Below, piece by piece: positions 47,417 to 56,512 of a DNA stretch of 64,000 nt. The position numbers were made by a program, and so were the translations under genes. The stretch is taken from contig NZ_CP092827.1 in NCBI RefSeq assembly GCF_022533585.1, forward strand, positions 5,674,001-5,738,000, read 5' to 3'. Under the pieces are notes generated by a model. It worked only from the letters and a program-made list of their open reading frames with translations. It made no database searches and had not been told where the DNA came from. Positions within the stretch are counted from its first letter, which is position 1; each line of letters opens with the position of its first letter. The DNA is from Pseudomonas sp. LS.1a. Lineage in GTDB: Bacteria; Pseudomonadota; Gammaproteobacteria; Pseudomonadales; Pseudomonadaceae.

Positions 47417-48676
47417 TCATGCTTTCTCGGCGTTTTCCGTGTGTTCCCGGTGCCGGTGCGTCTCGGACACAAAGTCGATAAACGCGACGGCCGCTGCAAC
47501 AGCTAACCGAGCGTGCCTCGGCTGAAGACCACGATACTGGCCGTCCTTTCCGTGTCCCGTCCCGTAAAGTCCTCTTAGCTGTGTCAGATTGCTCGTGATC
47601 TGCGTGAGGTTACGCAGTATCAGTCGAACGTTCTCAGCCCCTTTGGCAGCATCACTTACGCCCTCTGGCACAAGTTGAAGAGCTTTGGTGAGCTTCTTCG
47701 TCAAGTCACCCATGTCGTCTGACTTGGTGAAGGCGATACCACGCTTGGTGAGAATCGACTTGCAACAGGTCTCCACAAGCTCTTTAGCGGTGCCGATCGC
47801 CAACTCCGGGTCGGTATCCACGGCGAGCTCTAGACGTTCGATTTGCTTGGCCATCCAGCCTGCATTCAGTGCATCTGCAACAGCTTTAGCACGGAGTACC
47901 GAGCGGCCACCATTATGCTCTAGAGACCGAAACGCAAATCTCGGTCGGCCAGCAATGAGTTCAGCCTGATACAGCTCCCATCCGGCGCCCTTCAGTTGAT
48001 CATTGAACTGCTCCGCCAGCTTGAGCGCGTCATCTCGATCGGGTCGCACCAAGGGATGGACCATTTCACACAAAAAACGTAGGAAGTGATCGGCACTCCC
48101 TTCAGCCAAGCGGAAGCGGCTGTCGCTATAGAGCCAGTCGTTTTCCCAATCGTCGTTGTTACAGCGATGCTGCCAAATATCGCCAACAGCATCCTTGTAA
48201 CGGCTATCCGTGGATGGCATTTCTTCCAGATCGTACAACCGGCTCAAAAATTCCACATCGTTGAGCCGCCCGCTCCAGTCGACATCATCCAGGCGCAGAC
48301 CATCCAAGATGTTTTGTCGCACCTTTTTAGGCAGTTCTGACTGACTCGACGACCGCCAATCAGCGCGGAACTCCCTGTCTGGGACGATCACTGCAGAGTA
48401 GCAATCATTCTCCTGATGCTCGGTAACGGTGCGTAGCTTGGCTGTAATCTGCTCTTCCAGCTGGCTGCGTTTCGCGCCAAGGCGAGCATAGTCAGAAGCA
48501 GGCATCTTGAACTGGATGTGCCAGTAGTTGGTGCCGCCATTCCAATTGTCATACCCCGTCTGCTCCGCTGCGGCGGGGTATTTCTGCACGATCTCGGCAG
48601 CATCATCCGCACCATCTGCTCGCAAGAGAGTATGCACGGTCGCCAGTAGCGGCTCGATTTGGTCGTTCTGCTCCAT
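47417..48676 (-). CDS. Abortive infection protein, AbiJ/Abi_C type with HEPN motif
   Basis: 419 residues. The middle (NDVEFLSRLYDLEEMPSTDSRYKDAVGDIWQHRCNNDDWENDW ... HPLVRPDRDDALKLAEQFNDQL) resembles an AbiJ N-terminal domain; the C-terminus is Abi_C with a HEPN RNase motif R368-x6-H375 (RGLYGTGHG) and preceding LAIGTAKELVETCCKSIL. HEPN RNases of this type cleave cellular RNA to stop phage spread (family knowledge). Single gene, convergent with the DUF2384 gene and divergent from ietA. No antitoxin is obvious; the adjacent DUF2384 protein is unproven as a partner. Confidence 0.82.
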   Translation of the reverse strand: MEQNDQIEPLLATVHTLLRADGADDAAEIVQKYPAAAEQTGYDNWNGGTNYWHIQFKMPASDYARLGAKRSQLEEQITAKLRTVTEHQENDCYSAVIVPDREFRADWRSSSQSELPKKVRQNILDGLRLDDVDWSGRLNDVEFLSRLYDLEEMPSTDSRYKDAVGDIWQHRCNNDDWENDWLYSDSRFRLAEGSADHFLRFLCEMVHPLVRPDRDDALKLAEQFNDQLKGAGWELYQAELIAGRPRFAFRSLEHNGGRSVLRAKAVADALNAGWMAKQIERLELAVDTDPELAIGTAKELVETCCKSILTKRGIAFTKSDDMGDLTKKLTKALQLVPEGVSDAAKGAENVRLILRNLTQITSNLTQLRGLYGTGHGKDGQYRGLQPRHARLAVAAAVAFIDFVSETHRHREHTENAEKA

Positions 48677-48875
48677 ACCTGCCTCAAAAAAGCCAATCCC
48701 ATCGGCATCGCTCGCCGGGCCATAGCCCTAGGGCGCCGCCACCTTACGACAGAAATGCAAATTTCCACAGGTCACTATAGTGAATCAGAAGGACAGTAAT
48801 GCGAAACGAATTTGACCAGATACGCTACACTCACGCCGAAATCCGAAACAGATAACCCTTTGAGCGAATCATCCC

Positions 48876-50054
48876 GTGGAATACCTCTCAGAAATCTTGA
48901 AGATCCTGGACGGAGCTCTCAAGGCGAATGCCAGCATGGCCTCGAATTATGCCGGCCTCCTGGCAGACAAACTGGAGAGTGACGGCGACAAGCGACAAGC
49001 CCGAATGATCAGAGAGCGCCTTGCGCGGGCTCCTGCAGCGCTAGCCAGTGCCCAGGATGCTGCCCATGGTTTCAGCTTCTCCAACCTGCCTACAGATGGT
49101 GAAAGCCATTTGCATACGGTGGACGTAAGCACCCCTTCGCTTGATAAAGGCTCGTTGCTGCTGCCCAGTGCTGTCGAGAATCGAATCCAGGAGTTTCTGG
49201 CAAATATCCGCCGATACGACGACCTTGCACGCGTGGGCGCTGCCATGCCGAGCCGCTTGCTGGCGTACGGCCCGCCCGGTACCGGGAAAACTAAGCTTGC
49301 CCGGTATATCGCCGGGCACCTTGAATTGCCACTTCTAACGGTCCGGTGCGACACGCTTGTGAGCAGTCTGCTGGGACAGACCAGCCGGAACCTCCGTAGG
49401 GTGTTCGAATACTCCCAACAGCGCCCCTGTGTCCTGTTCCTAGATGAGTTCGATGCCTTAGCGGGGGCTCGGGGGAACGAGCGTGATGTCGGGGAGCTCC
49501 AGCGAGTGGTGATTGCACTGCTGCAGAACATAGACGCCATCCCAGAGAGCACCATTCTGGTCGCTGCAACCAATCACGATCAGTTGCTCGACCCAGCTAT
49601 CTGGCGCCGTTTCAGTTTCCGAATTCCTATGGCTGAGCCTGACCTGGCATTGCGCCGAATGCTGTGGAAACAATACCTGGAGCCGTTCAGCGCCGAGCAG
49701 TTGGATCTGGATGTCCTAGCTCAGCTGTCTGACGGAATCACCGGGGCAAACATTGAACAGGTCTGCCTCGATACCAAGCGCGGGGCTGTTTTGTCGAACG
49801 CATCCAGCGTCGATGAAAACCAACTCATCCGACGCCTAGGTTTAAATCTTGCACTTACTGGTGGCCGAGTGCTATCTACTGTCGAGTCAGAAGTTCGGTG
49901 GCTTAATGGATGGGCACCAAAGTACTTTTCCCTGAGAACATTGGGAAGGCTGTACGACCTGTCGACTAGGCAAATCACGAAGATCCTCAAGGAGGAGACC
50001 AGTAGTGGCCCGCAAGAACACGCCCGCGCAACCGCTGTTGAATGCGAGGGTTGA
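48876..50054 (+). CDS. ietA: IetA-like AAA+ ATPase
   Basis: 392 residues from GTG at 48876. AAA+ domain: Walker A YGPPGTGKT (131-139), Walker B LFLDEFD (187-193), sensor N233 (AATNHD), arginine finger region WRRFSF. A helical N-terminus of about 95 residues precedes it. Together with the next gene it matches ietAS, the plasmid-stability pair of Ti plasmids also reported as a phage-defence pair, where the ATPase restrains or feeds the protease. The gene overlaps ietS by 50 nt, so translation is coupled. Confidence 0.82.
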   Translation: MEYLSEILKILDGALKANASMASNYAGLLADKLESDGDKRQARMIRERLARAPAALASAQDAAHGFSFSNLPTDGESHLHTVDVSTPSLDKGSLLLPSAVENRIQEFLANIRRYDDLARVGAAMPSRLLAYGPPGTGKTKLARYIAGHLELPLLTVRCDTLVSSLLGQTSRNLRRVFEYSQQRPCVLFLDEFDALAGARGNERDVGELQRVVIALLQNIDAIPESTILVAATNHDQLLDPAIWRRFSFRIPMAEPDLALRRMLWKQYLEPFSAEQLDLDVLAQLSDGITGANIEQVCLDTKRGAVLSNASSVDENQLIRRLGLNLALTGGRVLSTVESEVRWLNGWAPKYFSLRTLGRLYDLSTRQITKILKEETSSGPQEHARATAVECEG

Positions 50055-52284
50055 GAATCCGTTCATACATGTCCCGTTTCAGCCTGGGGATCTCTCGTCA
50101 ATTGAGGGTGGCGGTGGCGGTGGGGGCAAAGAGCTCGTAGAGGTCAACGCCGCTTACCGTCAGGCACTCTCAAGAACACTCGCAGGTGCTTCATCGGCGC
50201 TCTCCCGCGAGCAGGTGCTTCATCCCCAGGCTTTGACGCACCTGGTACTCAAGCTGCGGGAAAAGGGAATCGCAAAAACCCACCGCCCCATCTTGGTCGC
50301 AGAGGAAGCGAAGCTACAGCCGGCTGGCCATGGTCAGATTGACGAGATGCTCGTTGGGGCCTCTGCCAACAGTCTGGACGTGTTTGATCGTGTGATCCTG
50401 CACCGCAACACCAAGAAAATTCGATCCCAACTGAGTGTGATCGAATCCATTGAGCCTTGGGATCGCCAACGACGAAACCCGGAAGGAAGCCACCGGCTCC
50501 TGGAAAATGGTCGTGCAGTACTGCGACTCTTTCAGTATCAACAGGGCAGCTTCAACGCGTTCAATTACGAGACCCTAGTGCGGATCTTGAAGTCCCTATC
50601 GCTGCCGTTCGTCCAAATCGACCAAGGACGTGGCCTGCCGATCTTTGGCATTCGAGACCTGGACAAGATCCAAGACGATGCTCTTGAGCAGATACTGGAT
50701 TTCCCTGGCATTCGAACTATTTACGCGGAAAAGCTTTTCCTTCCCGTTACAACTGTCCAAATGCCAATGAGCGGCGCGGTAGCCACCCAAGCTCAGCCAA
50801 CTCCACAACCCGTCACGCTGCCCACGGTGGCCGTCTTCGACTCCGGTGTGAGCTCGGATGCGAAGCTGATTGAGCACTTCGTCAAATCGAGGGATCCCTA
50901 CGTCCTACCTCCAGACACCAATTATGAGCATGGAACAGCGGTAGCCTCTCTGGTCGCCGGAGGGGCATTCTTCAACGATAAGCACGCTTGGATCCCATCA
51001 ACGCCAGCGTACGTACATGACGTCTGTGCTTTGGAAGTTTCTGGCTCTTACATGTCCGATCTGGAGGTGCGACTTCAGTCGGCCGTGAAGAAGCGCCCGG
51101 ATGTGAAGGTATGGAACATATCGATTGGTGGTGAGGCTTGCGACGACAACCACTTCAGTGACATTGCCATGGCGCTGGACCAACTCAGCGATAAGTACCA
51201 GGTTCTCTTCGTAGTAGCTGCCGGCAACTACAACGACCTCCCTAGGCGTGAATGGCAAAAGTTTTCGCCGCTTGCCGATCGTATTTCGAGTCCAGGGGAG
51301 TCGGTTCGTGCTTTGACTGTGGGTTCGATATCCCACATTGATGCTGCAGGCACGCTCAGCGCTGTTGGCCACCCGGCACCTTACTCGCGTTGTGGTCCTG
51401 GCCCAGTCTTCACTCCGAAGCCAGACATCACGCATGTGGGCGGAGGAGTACATGCTCCGTGGAACGCCGGCTCCGCTAGCCTCAAAGTCTTGTGGCCCGA
51501 CAATCAACTGCGCTTGGGTTTTGGTACGAGTTACGCCGCCCCTCTCGCATCGTGCATGGCAGCCCACGCATGGCAAGCGGTGGCTGGGCGTCCATCGCTA
51601 AATCCGTCGCCTTCGTTGGTCAAGGCATTGATGATCCATGCAGCGCAGCTCTCTTCGCCTGATTACGATTCTTACCACCGCCGATATCTAGGTGCAGGCC
51701 GGCCTGAAGACGTACTGAAAGCCCTTTACGATTCAGACGACAGTTTCACCCTCGTTTTCCAGGCGAATCTTGTACCAGGCAACATGCGCTGGCGGAAAAC
51801 GCCTTATCCGATCCCCGATGTTTTGATTGAGGACGGCAAATTTCGGGGCGAAGTGATCATCACGGCGGCATATGCGCCCCCACTGGACCCCAACTCGGGC
51901 AGCGAATATGTGCGCGCAAACGTTGAGTTGAGCTTCGGTGCGATAACGGGAGATACCATCCAAGGCATGGTTCCGATGGACAGCGATGAAGGCCAGAGCG
52001 GATATGAGATCGCTCAAATAAGCGCTGGAGGTAAATGGTCACCTGTGAAGGTGCATCGAGCGACCTTCCCCAACGGTACAGCGGTCAAACAATGGGGGCT
52101 ACAAGCCAAAGCCCGCCTGCGTGCATACGAGCCTGAGCTGACGGAGGCCTTGCCGGTCAACATAATTGTAACTTTGCGCTCCCTCGATAGAGACCCAAAG
52201 GTAAGGGCCGCAGGGCTGAAAGCTCTGAGCTTGCGCAACTGGGTCCATACCCCTCTACCTGTTCGGGTACCGATTCGGGTGTAG
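50005..52284 (+). CDS. ietS: IetS-like subtilisin-type serine protease
   Basis: 759 residues from GTG at 50005 (GGAGGAG upstream). Peptidase S8 triad D279 (AVFDSGV), H309 (YEHGTAVAS), S509 (FGTSYAAP) and oxyanion N408 (AAGN) are all present, so it should be active. There is no signal peptide, which implies action inside the cell. The first about 250 residues hold a non-catalytic N-terminal domain with a glycine-rich run (GGGGGG at 35-40). Pairs with the ATPase upstream in the ietAS manner; toxin role and trigger are inferred from the family. Confidence 0.82.
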   Translation: MARKNTPAQPLLNARVENPFIHVPFQPGDLSSIEGGGGGGGKELVEVNAAYRQALSRTLAGASSALSREQVLHPQALTHLVLKLREKGIAKTHRPILVAEEAKLQPAGHGQIDEMLVGASANSLDVFDRVILHRNTKKIRSQLSVIESIEPWDRQRRNPEGSHRLLENGRAVLRLFQYQQGSFNAFNYETLVRILKSLSLPFVQIDQGRGLPIFGIRDLDKIQDDALEQILDFPGIRTIYAEKLFLPVTTVQMPMSGAVATQAQPTPQPVTLPTVAVFDSGVSSDAKLIEHFVKSRDPYVLPPDTNYEHGTAVASLVAGGAFFNDKHAWIPSTPAYVHDVCALEVSGSYMSDLEVRLQSAVKKRPDVKVWNISIGGEACDDNHFSDIAMALDQLSDKYQVLFVVAAGNYNDLPRREWQKFSPLADRISSPGESVRALTVGSISHIDAAGTLSAVGHPAPYSRCGPGPVFTPKPDITHVGGGVHAPWNAGSASLKVLWPDNQLRLGFGTSYAAPLASCMAAHAWQAVAGRPSLNPSPSLVKALMIHAAQLSSPDYDSYHRRYLGAGRPEDVLKALYDSDDSFTLVFQANLVPGNMRWRKTPYPIPDVLIEDGKFRGEVIITAAYAPPLDPNSGSEYVRANVELSFGAITGDTIQGMVPMDSDEGQSGYEIAQISAGGKWSPVKVHRATFPNGTAVKQWGLQAKARLRAYEPELTEALPVNIIVTLRSLDRDPKVRAAGLKALSLRNWVHTPLPVRVPIRV

Positions 52285-52334
52285 AACATTGGCTGCCAAC
52301 GCTAGGCGTCGCAGCGGGTGAGGACCTGCGGCGT

Positions 52335-53480
52335 CTATTTTATGATCCCGATAGCTCGCGCGTTTGCTAAACCGATCTTGGGAATGCTGGGCGAAGCAGC
52401 GACGGTAGTATTCCGCTGTGATGATCCTTCATGAATAGACAGCGGGGTGTTGCAGCAGGGATCGTGCTTGGATGTAGGCCAAGGCCAACCTACCTGGACC
52501 ACCACGTCACCCAACACAATGCGCGGGCTGGACCAAACCCCCAAACCCTGCACGTAGTCTTCTTCTACGAAGTGGACATACTTTGTGTCCTCTATCCGAT
52601 AGCTGCTCCAGAGCGAATCAGTGCATCGAGTGCTTCCCACTAGGGACATTAATTCACGTTCGAAATCGTCATAGCTGTCATATAGCGCCACGACAGCATG
52701 AATGAATACTGCTGTGATGGTCCCAGCTCGACTTTCAAGGCTCGGTGATGGCACATCGGCGAACCTCTGTACAAGATCGCTCATGGTTGAGGCTATCGCC
52801 TGCATTTTTGACCTTTCCTCGCCATTGAGCTGCGGGCTCAAAGCGGTGGCCTTATCTAGCAGCACCTTGGCGGCATGCAAACCAGAGATGATATGGGGCG
52901 ACCTACACAATCGCTGGTAGACCTCAGCACGCTTGAGCGCCAATGGGTCATGGTTAGCAACCACCTCAGCTTCGGCGAGATGCCGGCCGCCGCAAGTGCG
53001 CCACATCACATCGAGGTCATGATCCATGCGAGTGAACGACTTACCGCAAAAAGGACAATCCCTAATCAAGACAGCGTTGTGCTTGGGGCACACCGACACC
53101 TTTGACGCGCCATAGCGCCTCCAGTATGAAAACCCGTGGATTTTGAGGTCTTCCCTAACGCATTCAGGGCAGAAGGAAGCATCCCACTCACTGAAGTGCT
53201 CCCCCTCAGAAAGGTACCGAGTGCCTGAGTAGGCAACATCCCAGTCACTTTTGATGACGTGAAACGCTGCGTTCAGCGTGTGATTGTGAACAAGCCGATT
53301 GAACCCATAGCACCCAGGCCAGCCGATGGCTTCTGCGAGCCTTCTCACTTCGGCCGTCTTTATCACATGACGGGTACGCAGGGCTTCGAAGATCTCTGCC
53401 TTGGGCTCGGCCCAATAGAGCAGCAGGTTCCTTCTCACGTATGACGGAAGAGTTTCATCAGGCAGAATCGAGAGGGGCAT
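52335..53480 (-). CDS. Second TniQ-family protein at the glmS-proximal end
   Basis: 381 residues from ATG 53480. Zinc region WDASFCPECVREDLKIHGFSYWRRYGASKVSVCPKHNAVLIRDCPFCG identifies TniQ, and the N-terminus (SILPDETLPSYVRRNLLL) matches the family start. It lacks the long C-terminal part of TnsD, so it is probably not another glmS reader. It lies 130 nt from the right end and 7 kb from the tnsABCD block, in the direction away from glmS. It could be a second target selector, in place of TnsE, or an accessory adaptor to TnsC. Confidence 0.82.
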   Translation of the reverse strand: MPLSILPDETLPSYVRRNLLLYWAEPKAEIFEALRTRHVIKTAEVRRLAEAIGWPGCYGFNRLVHNHTLNAAFHVIKSDWDVAYSGTRYLSEGEHFSEWDASFCPECVREDLKIHGFSYWRRYGASKVSVCPKHNAVLIRDCPFCGKSFTRMDHDLDVMWRTCGGRHLAEAEVVANHDPLALKRAEVYQRLCRSPHIISGLHAAKVLLDKATALSPQLNGEERSKMQAIASTMSDLVQRFADVPSPSLESRAGTITAVFIHAVVALYDSYDDFERELMSLVGSTRCTDSLWSSYRIEDTKYVHFVEEDYVQGLGVWSSPRIVLGDVVVQVGWPWPTSKHDPCCNTPLSIHEGSSQRNTTVAASPSIPKIGLANARAIGIIK

Positions 53481-53569
53481 GTGAAAACGCCAGTACAAGG
53501 TAGGGAGGGATCACGCGGGGAGGCTGGTGTACCGCCCGATGAAGGGGAGCGAGCGCTTCCCCTCTACCG

Positions 53570-53609
53570 GCGACAGTTTTAATTGTTGGGCGACTGCTTT
53601 AATTCCACA
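53570..53609 (-). repeat. Transposon right end with two TnsB-type sites
   Basis: Read from glmS inward, TGTGGAATTAAAGCAGTCGCC (53609 down) is followed by AATTAAAACTGTCGCC (down to 53569). The first copy differs from the left-end consensus at one or two bases; the second matches it. Spacing is tighter than at the left end, as in Tn7-R. Terminal TGT is present as for Tn7-family elements. Confidence 0.9.
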
Positions 53610-53675
53610 GAATCACGCGAAGCGCCCCGGCTTCTGGCTTACTCGACCGTAACCGACTTGGCCAGGTTACGCGGC
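53610..53675 (-). other. attTn7 site and TnsD recognition region of glmS
   Basis: The 3' end of glmS (coding [11 protein letters not shown]) is the DNA read by TnsD. The insertion point is 24 nt past the stop, with presumed target bases gaatc (+ strand) at 53610-53614. All Tn7-family insertions at attTn7 fall at this distance, which supports assigning this element to that pathway. Confidence 0.87.
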
Positions 53676-55474
53676 TGGTCCACGTCGGTGCCCTTGAGCA
53701 CGGCCACGTAGTACGACAGCAGCTGCAGCGGGATGGTGTACAGGATCGGCGCCAGGGCGTCGGCAATGTGTGGCACCTTGATCACATGGGTACCTTCGCC
53801 ATTGGTCATCCCGGCCTGCTCGTCGGCGAACACCACCAGCTCGCCACCACGGGCACGCACTTCCTGCAGGTTGGACTTCAGCTTCTCCAGCAGCTCGTTG
53901 TTCGGCGCAACGGTAACCACCGGCATGTCGTTGTCCACCAGCGCCAGCGGGCCGTGCTTCAGCTCGCCTGCCGGGTAGGCTTCGGCGTGGATGTAGGAGA
54001 TTTCCTTGAGCTTGAGTGCACCTTCCATCGCCACCGGGTACTGCGCACCACGGCCGAGGAACAGGGTGTGGTGCTTGTCGGCGAACAGCTCGGCGATTTT
54101 CTCGACGGTGGCGTCCATGGCCAGGGCTTCGCCCAGGCGGGCCGGCAGGCGGCGCAGTTCTTCAACCAGCTCGGCTTCGACGCCAGCTTCCAGGGTACCG
54201 CGCACCTGGCCCAGGGCCAGGGTCAGCAGCATCAGCGATACCAGCTGGGTGGTAAAGGCCTTGGTCGAGGCCACGCCGATTTCCGGGCCGGCCAGGGTCA
54301 GCAGGGTCAGGTCCGACTCACGTACCAGCGAGCTGATACCGACGTTGCAAATCGCCAGGCTGCCGAGGAAGCCCAGTTCCTTGGCGTTGCGCAGCGCGGC
54401 CAGGGTATCGGCGGTTTCGCCAGACTGCGAGATGGAGACGAACAGGGTGTCCGGCTGCACCACTACTTTGCGGTAACGGAACTCACTGGCCACTTCCACC
54501 TGGCACGGGATGCCGGCCAGGCTTTCCAGCCAGTAACGGGCGACCATGCCGGCGTGGTAGCTGGTGCCGCAGGCAACGATCTGCACGTTGCGCACCTTGG
54601 CGAACAGTTCGGCAGCCTTCGGGCCGAAAGCCTGGACCATCACGTTGTCCTTGCCCAGACGGCCTTCCAGGGTGCGCTGCACCACGCTTGGCTGCTCGTG
54701 GATTTCCTTGAGCATGAAGTGGCGGTAGGCGCCCTTGTCGGCGGCTTCAGCACCTTCGTGGTACTGCACGGTTTCACGCTGGACCTTGTGCCCGTCCTGA
54801 TCCCAGATGGAGACCTGGTCGCGGCGGATCTCGGCGATGTCGCCTTCTTCCAGGTACATGAAGCGGTCGGTGACCTGACGCAGGGCCAGCTGGTCGGAAG
54901 CCAGGAAGTTCTCGCCCAGACCCAGGCCGATGACCAGCGGGCTGCCGCTGCGTGCGGCTACCAGGCGGTCGGGCTGCTTGGCGCTGATCAGCGCCAGGCC
55001 ATAAGCGCCATGCAGGCGCTTCACCGCAGCCTTCAGGGCATCGGTCAGGTCCGGGATGCTCTTCAGCGTGTGGTGGATCAGGTGAACGATGACTTCGGTA
55101 TCGGTCTGCGAAGTGAAGACATAGCCAAGGTCTTTCAGCTCTTCGCGCAGTTCTTCGTGGTTCTCGATGATGCCGTTGTGCACCACGGCCACATCACTGC
55201 CCGAGAAGTGCGGGTGGGCGTTACCTTCGGTCGGCGCACCGTGGGTGGCCCAGCGGGTGTGGGCGATGCCCAGCTGGCCGGCCAATGGCTCGGCGGCAAC
55301 AGCGGCTTGCAGCTCGCTGACCTTGCCGATACGGCGGCGGCGCTGCAGCTCACCGTTCTGGGTGAGGACGGCCAGGCCGGCGCTGTCGTACCCACGGTAC
55401 TCAAGACGCTTGAGGCCTTCGATCAAGATGGCTGTGATGTTGCGCTCGGCGACGGCACCAACGATTCCACACAT
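53639..55474 (-). CDS. glmS: Glutamine--fructose-6-phosphate aminotransferase (isomerizing)
   Basis: 611 residues. N-terminal glutaminase with nucleophile Cys2 (MCGIVGAV), followed by two SIS sugar-isomerase domains ([24 protein letters not shown], ending [13 protein letters not shown]). It makes glucosamine-6-phosphate for cell wall and LPS, the first step before glmU. The 3' end is intact, so the transposon insertion does not damage the enzyme. Starts 3 nt after the DeoR-type gene. Confidence 0.97.
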   Translation of the reverse strand: MCGIVGAVAERNITAILIEGLKRLEYRGYDSAGLAVLTQNGELQRRRRIGKVSELQAAVAAEPLAGQLGIAHTRWATHGAPTEGNAHPHFSGSDVAVVHNGIIENHEELREELKDLGYVFTSQTDTEVIVHLIHHTLKSIPDLTDALKAAVKRLHGAYGLALISAKQPDRLVAARSGSPLVIGLGLGENFLASDQLALRQVTDRFMYLEEGDIAEIRRDQVSIWDQDGHKVQRETVQYHEGAEAADKGAYRHFMLKEIHEQPSVVQRTLEGRLGKDNVMVQAFGPKAAELFAKVRNVQIVACGTSYHAGMVARYWLESLAGIPCQVEVASEFRYRKVVVQPDTLFVSISQSGETADTLAALRNAKELGFLGSLAICNVGISSLVRESDLTLLTLAGPEIGVASTKAFTTQLVSLMLLTLALGQVRGTLEAGVEAELVEELRRLPARLGEALAMDATVEKIAELFADKHHTLFLGRGAQYPVAMEGALKLKEISYIHAEAYPAGELKHGPLALVDNDMPVVTVAPNNELLEKLKSNLQEVRARGGELVVFADEQAGMTNGEGTHVIKVPHIADALAPILYTIPLQLLSYYVAVLKGTDVDQPRNLAKSVTVE

Positions 55475-55477
55475 GGT

Positions 55478-56254
55478 TTATTGCTCCTGGCTGATCGCGG
55501 CGCAGATCAGGTTGATGCCGCGGGCTTGAATTTGTTCGCGTGCCGCTGCGGGCAGGCGTTCGTCAGTAATAAGGGTGTGCACGCTGCCCCAGGGCAGCTC
55601 GAGGTTGGGGATCTTGCGCCCGACCTTGTCCGATTCGACCATCACGATCACTTCACGGGCGACTTCGGCCATGACCCGGCTCAGCCCGAGAAGTTCGTTG
55701 AAGGTGGTGGTGCCGCGGCCGAGGTCGATACCATCAGCGCCGATGAACAGCTGGTCGAAATCGTAGGAGCGCAACACCTGCTCGGCCACCTGGCCCTGGA
55801 ACGACTCGGAATGCGGGTCCCAGGTGCCACCGGTCATCAGCAGCACCGGCTCGTGTTCGAGGTCGCAGATGGCGCGGGCCACGTTCATCGAATTGGTCAT
55901 CACCACCAGGCCAGGCTGGCGCCCCAGCTCGGGGATCATGGCTGCCGTGGTGCTGCCGCTGTCGATGATGATGCGCGCATGCTCGCGGATACGCGCGACG
56001 GCGGCGCGGGCGATGGCCTTTTTATAGGAAGACACGGGCTGGGCGGGCTCACCCAGCAGCTCTTGCGGCACCGGGACCGCGCCACCGTAGCGCCGTAGCA
56101 ACAGGCCATTGGTTTCGAGGGCAGCAAGGTCCTTGCGGATGGTGACTTCCGAGGTTGCGAAACGCTTGGCCAAAGCGTCCACACTCACCTCGCCCTGCTC
56201 GCTGAGCAAAGCCAGGATGTTGTGCCGCCGCTGCGGGGTGTTTCGTTTCGACAT
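55478..56254 (-). CDS. DeoR-family regulator (GlmR-like)
   Basis: 258 residues. DeoR winged helix (RRHNILALLSEQGEVSVDALAKRFATSEVTIRKDLAALETNGLL) and a sugar-phosphate-binding effector domain (IDSGSTTAAMIPEL; ADGIDLGRGTTTFNELLG). It sits 3 nt upstream of glmS in the same direction, so probably it controls glmS or senses an amino-sugar phosphate. The glmS regulator role is positional inference. Confidence 0.85.
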   Translation of the reverse strand: MSKRNTPQRRHNILALLSEQGEVSVDALAKRFATSEVTIRKDLAALETNGLLLRRYGGAVPVPQELLGEPAQPVSSYKKAIARAAVARIREHARIIIDSGSTTAAMIPELGRQPGLVVMTNSMNVARAICDLEHEPVLLMTGGTWDPHSESFQGQVAEQVLRSYDFDQLFIGADGIDLGRGTTTFNELLGLSRVMAEVAREVIVMVESDKVGRKIPNLELPWGSVHTLITDERLPAAAREQIQARGINLICAAISQEQ

Positions 56255-56347
56255 GAGCGCTTAAGTTTCGTTTCGAAAGATAATGATGGCAATCAAAACC
56301 TAAGATGAACGATTCGTCAAGCTGTGGATAAATCTTCACGGCAAATT

Positions 56348-56428
56348 GGCGCCCTGTGGGAGCGGGTTTACCCGCGAAGAAAGAGACACGGTGTTCGCGG
56401 GTGAACCCGCTCCCACAGGGATTGCGCC
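56348..56428. repeat. REP pair
   Basis: Inverted arms ggcgccctgtgggagcggg (from 56348) and cccgctcccacagggattgcgcc (to 56428) between the DeoR-type gene and glmU. Confidence 0.88.
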
Positions 56429-56456
56429 GGACTGCAATTGAGTGCGACCTGCCAAT

Positions 56457-56489
56457 AAAAAAGCCGACTTATTCACATAAGTCGGCTTT
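56457..56489 (-). terminator. Rho-independent terminator after glmU
   Basis: aaaagccgacttat-tcac-ataagtcggcttt: a 13-bp stem with an A/T run outside it, located 24 nt after the glmU stop in that gene's direction. Confidence 0.87.
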
Positions 56490-56512
56490 CGATCGAAACA
56501 GCTGTGTATAAC

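Larger units (their letters stand above)
24401..53609. mobile_element. Tn7-like transposon inserted at attTn7 downstream of glmS
   Basis: About 29.2 kb. Evidence: tnsA, tnsB, tnsC and tnsD genes; inverted TnsB-site-like repeats (core aattaaaRctgtcgc) at both edges; the right edge TGTGGA (minus strand, ending 53609) sits 24 nt after the glmS stop plus a 5-bp target, which is exactly Tn7's site. Orientation matches Tn7: tnsABC read away from glmS. The left terminus is less certain: GTGGA occurs at 24402-24406, but the Tn7-family terminal T is C there, and the 5 bases before it (ggacg) do not copy the gaatc at the right side. TnsE is absent. Cargo: nuclease-TOPRIM, organoarsenical and arsenic resistance, Abi and IetAS systems. 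Confidence 0.9.

Noticed and set aside
53768..56098. Long open frame on the + strand across glmS and the DeoR-type gene
   Set aside because: It is antisense to two well-supported genes and its protein is low-complexity; likewise those over atpD, atpA and glmU.
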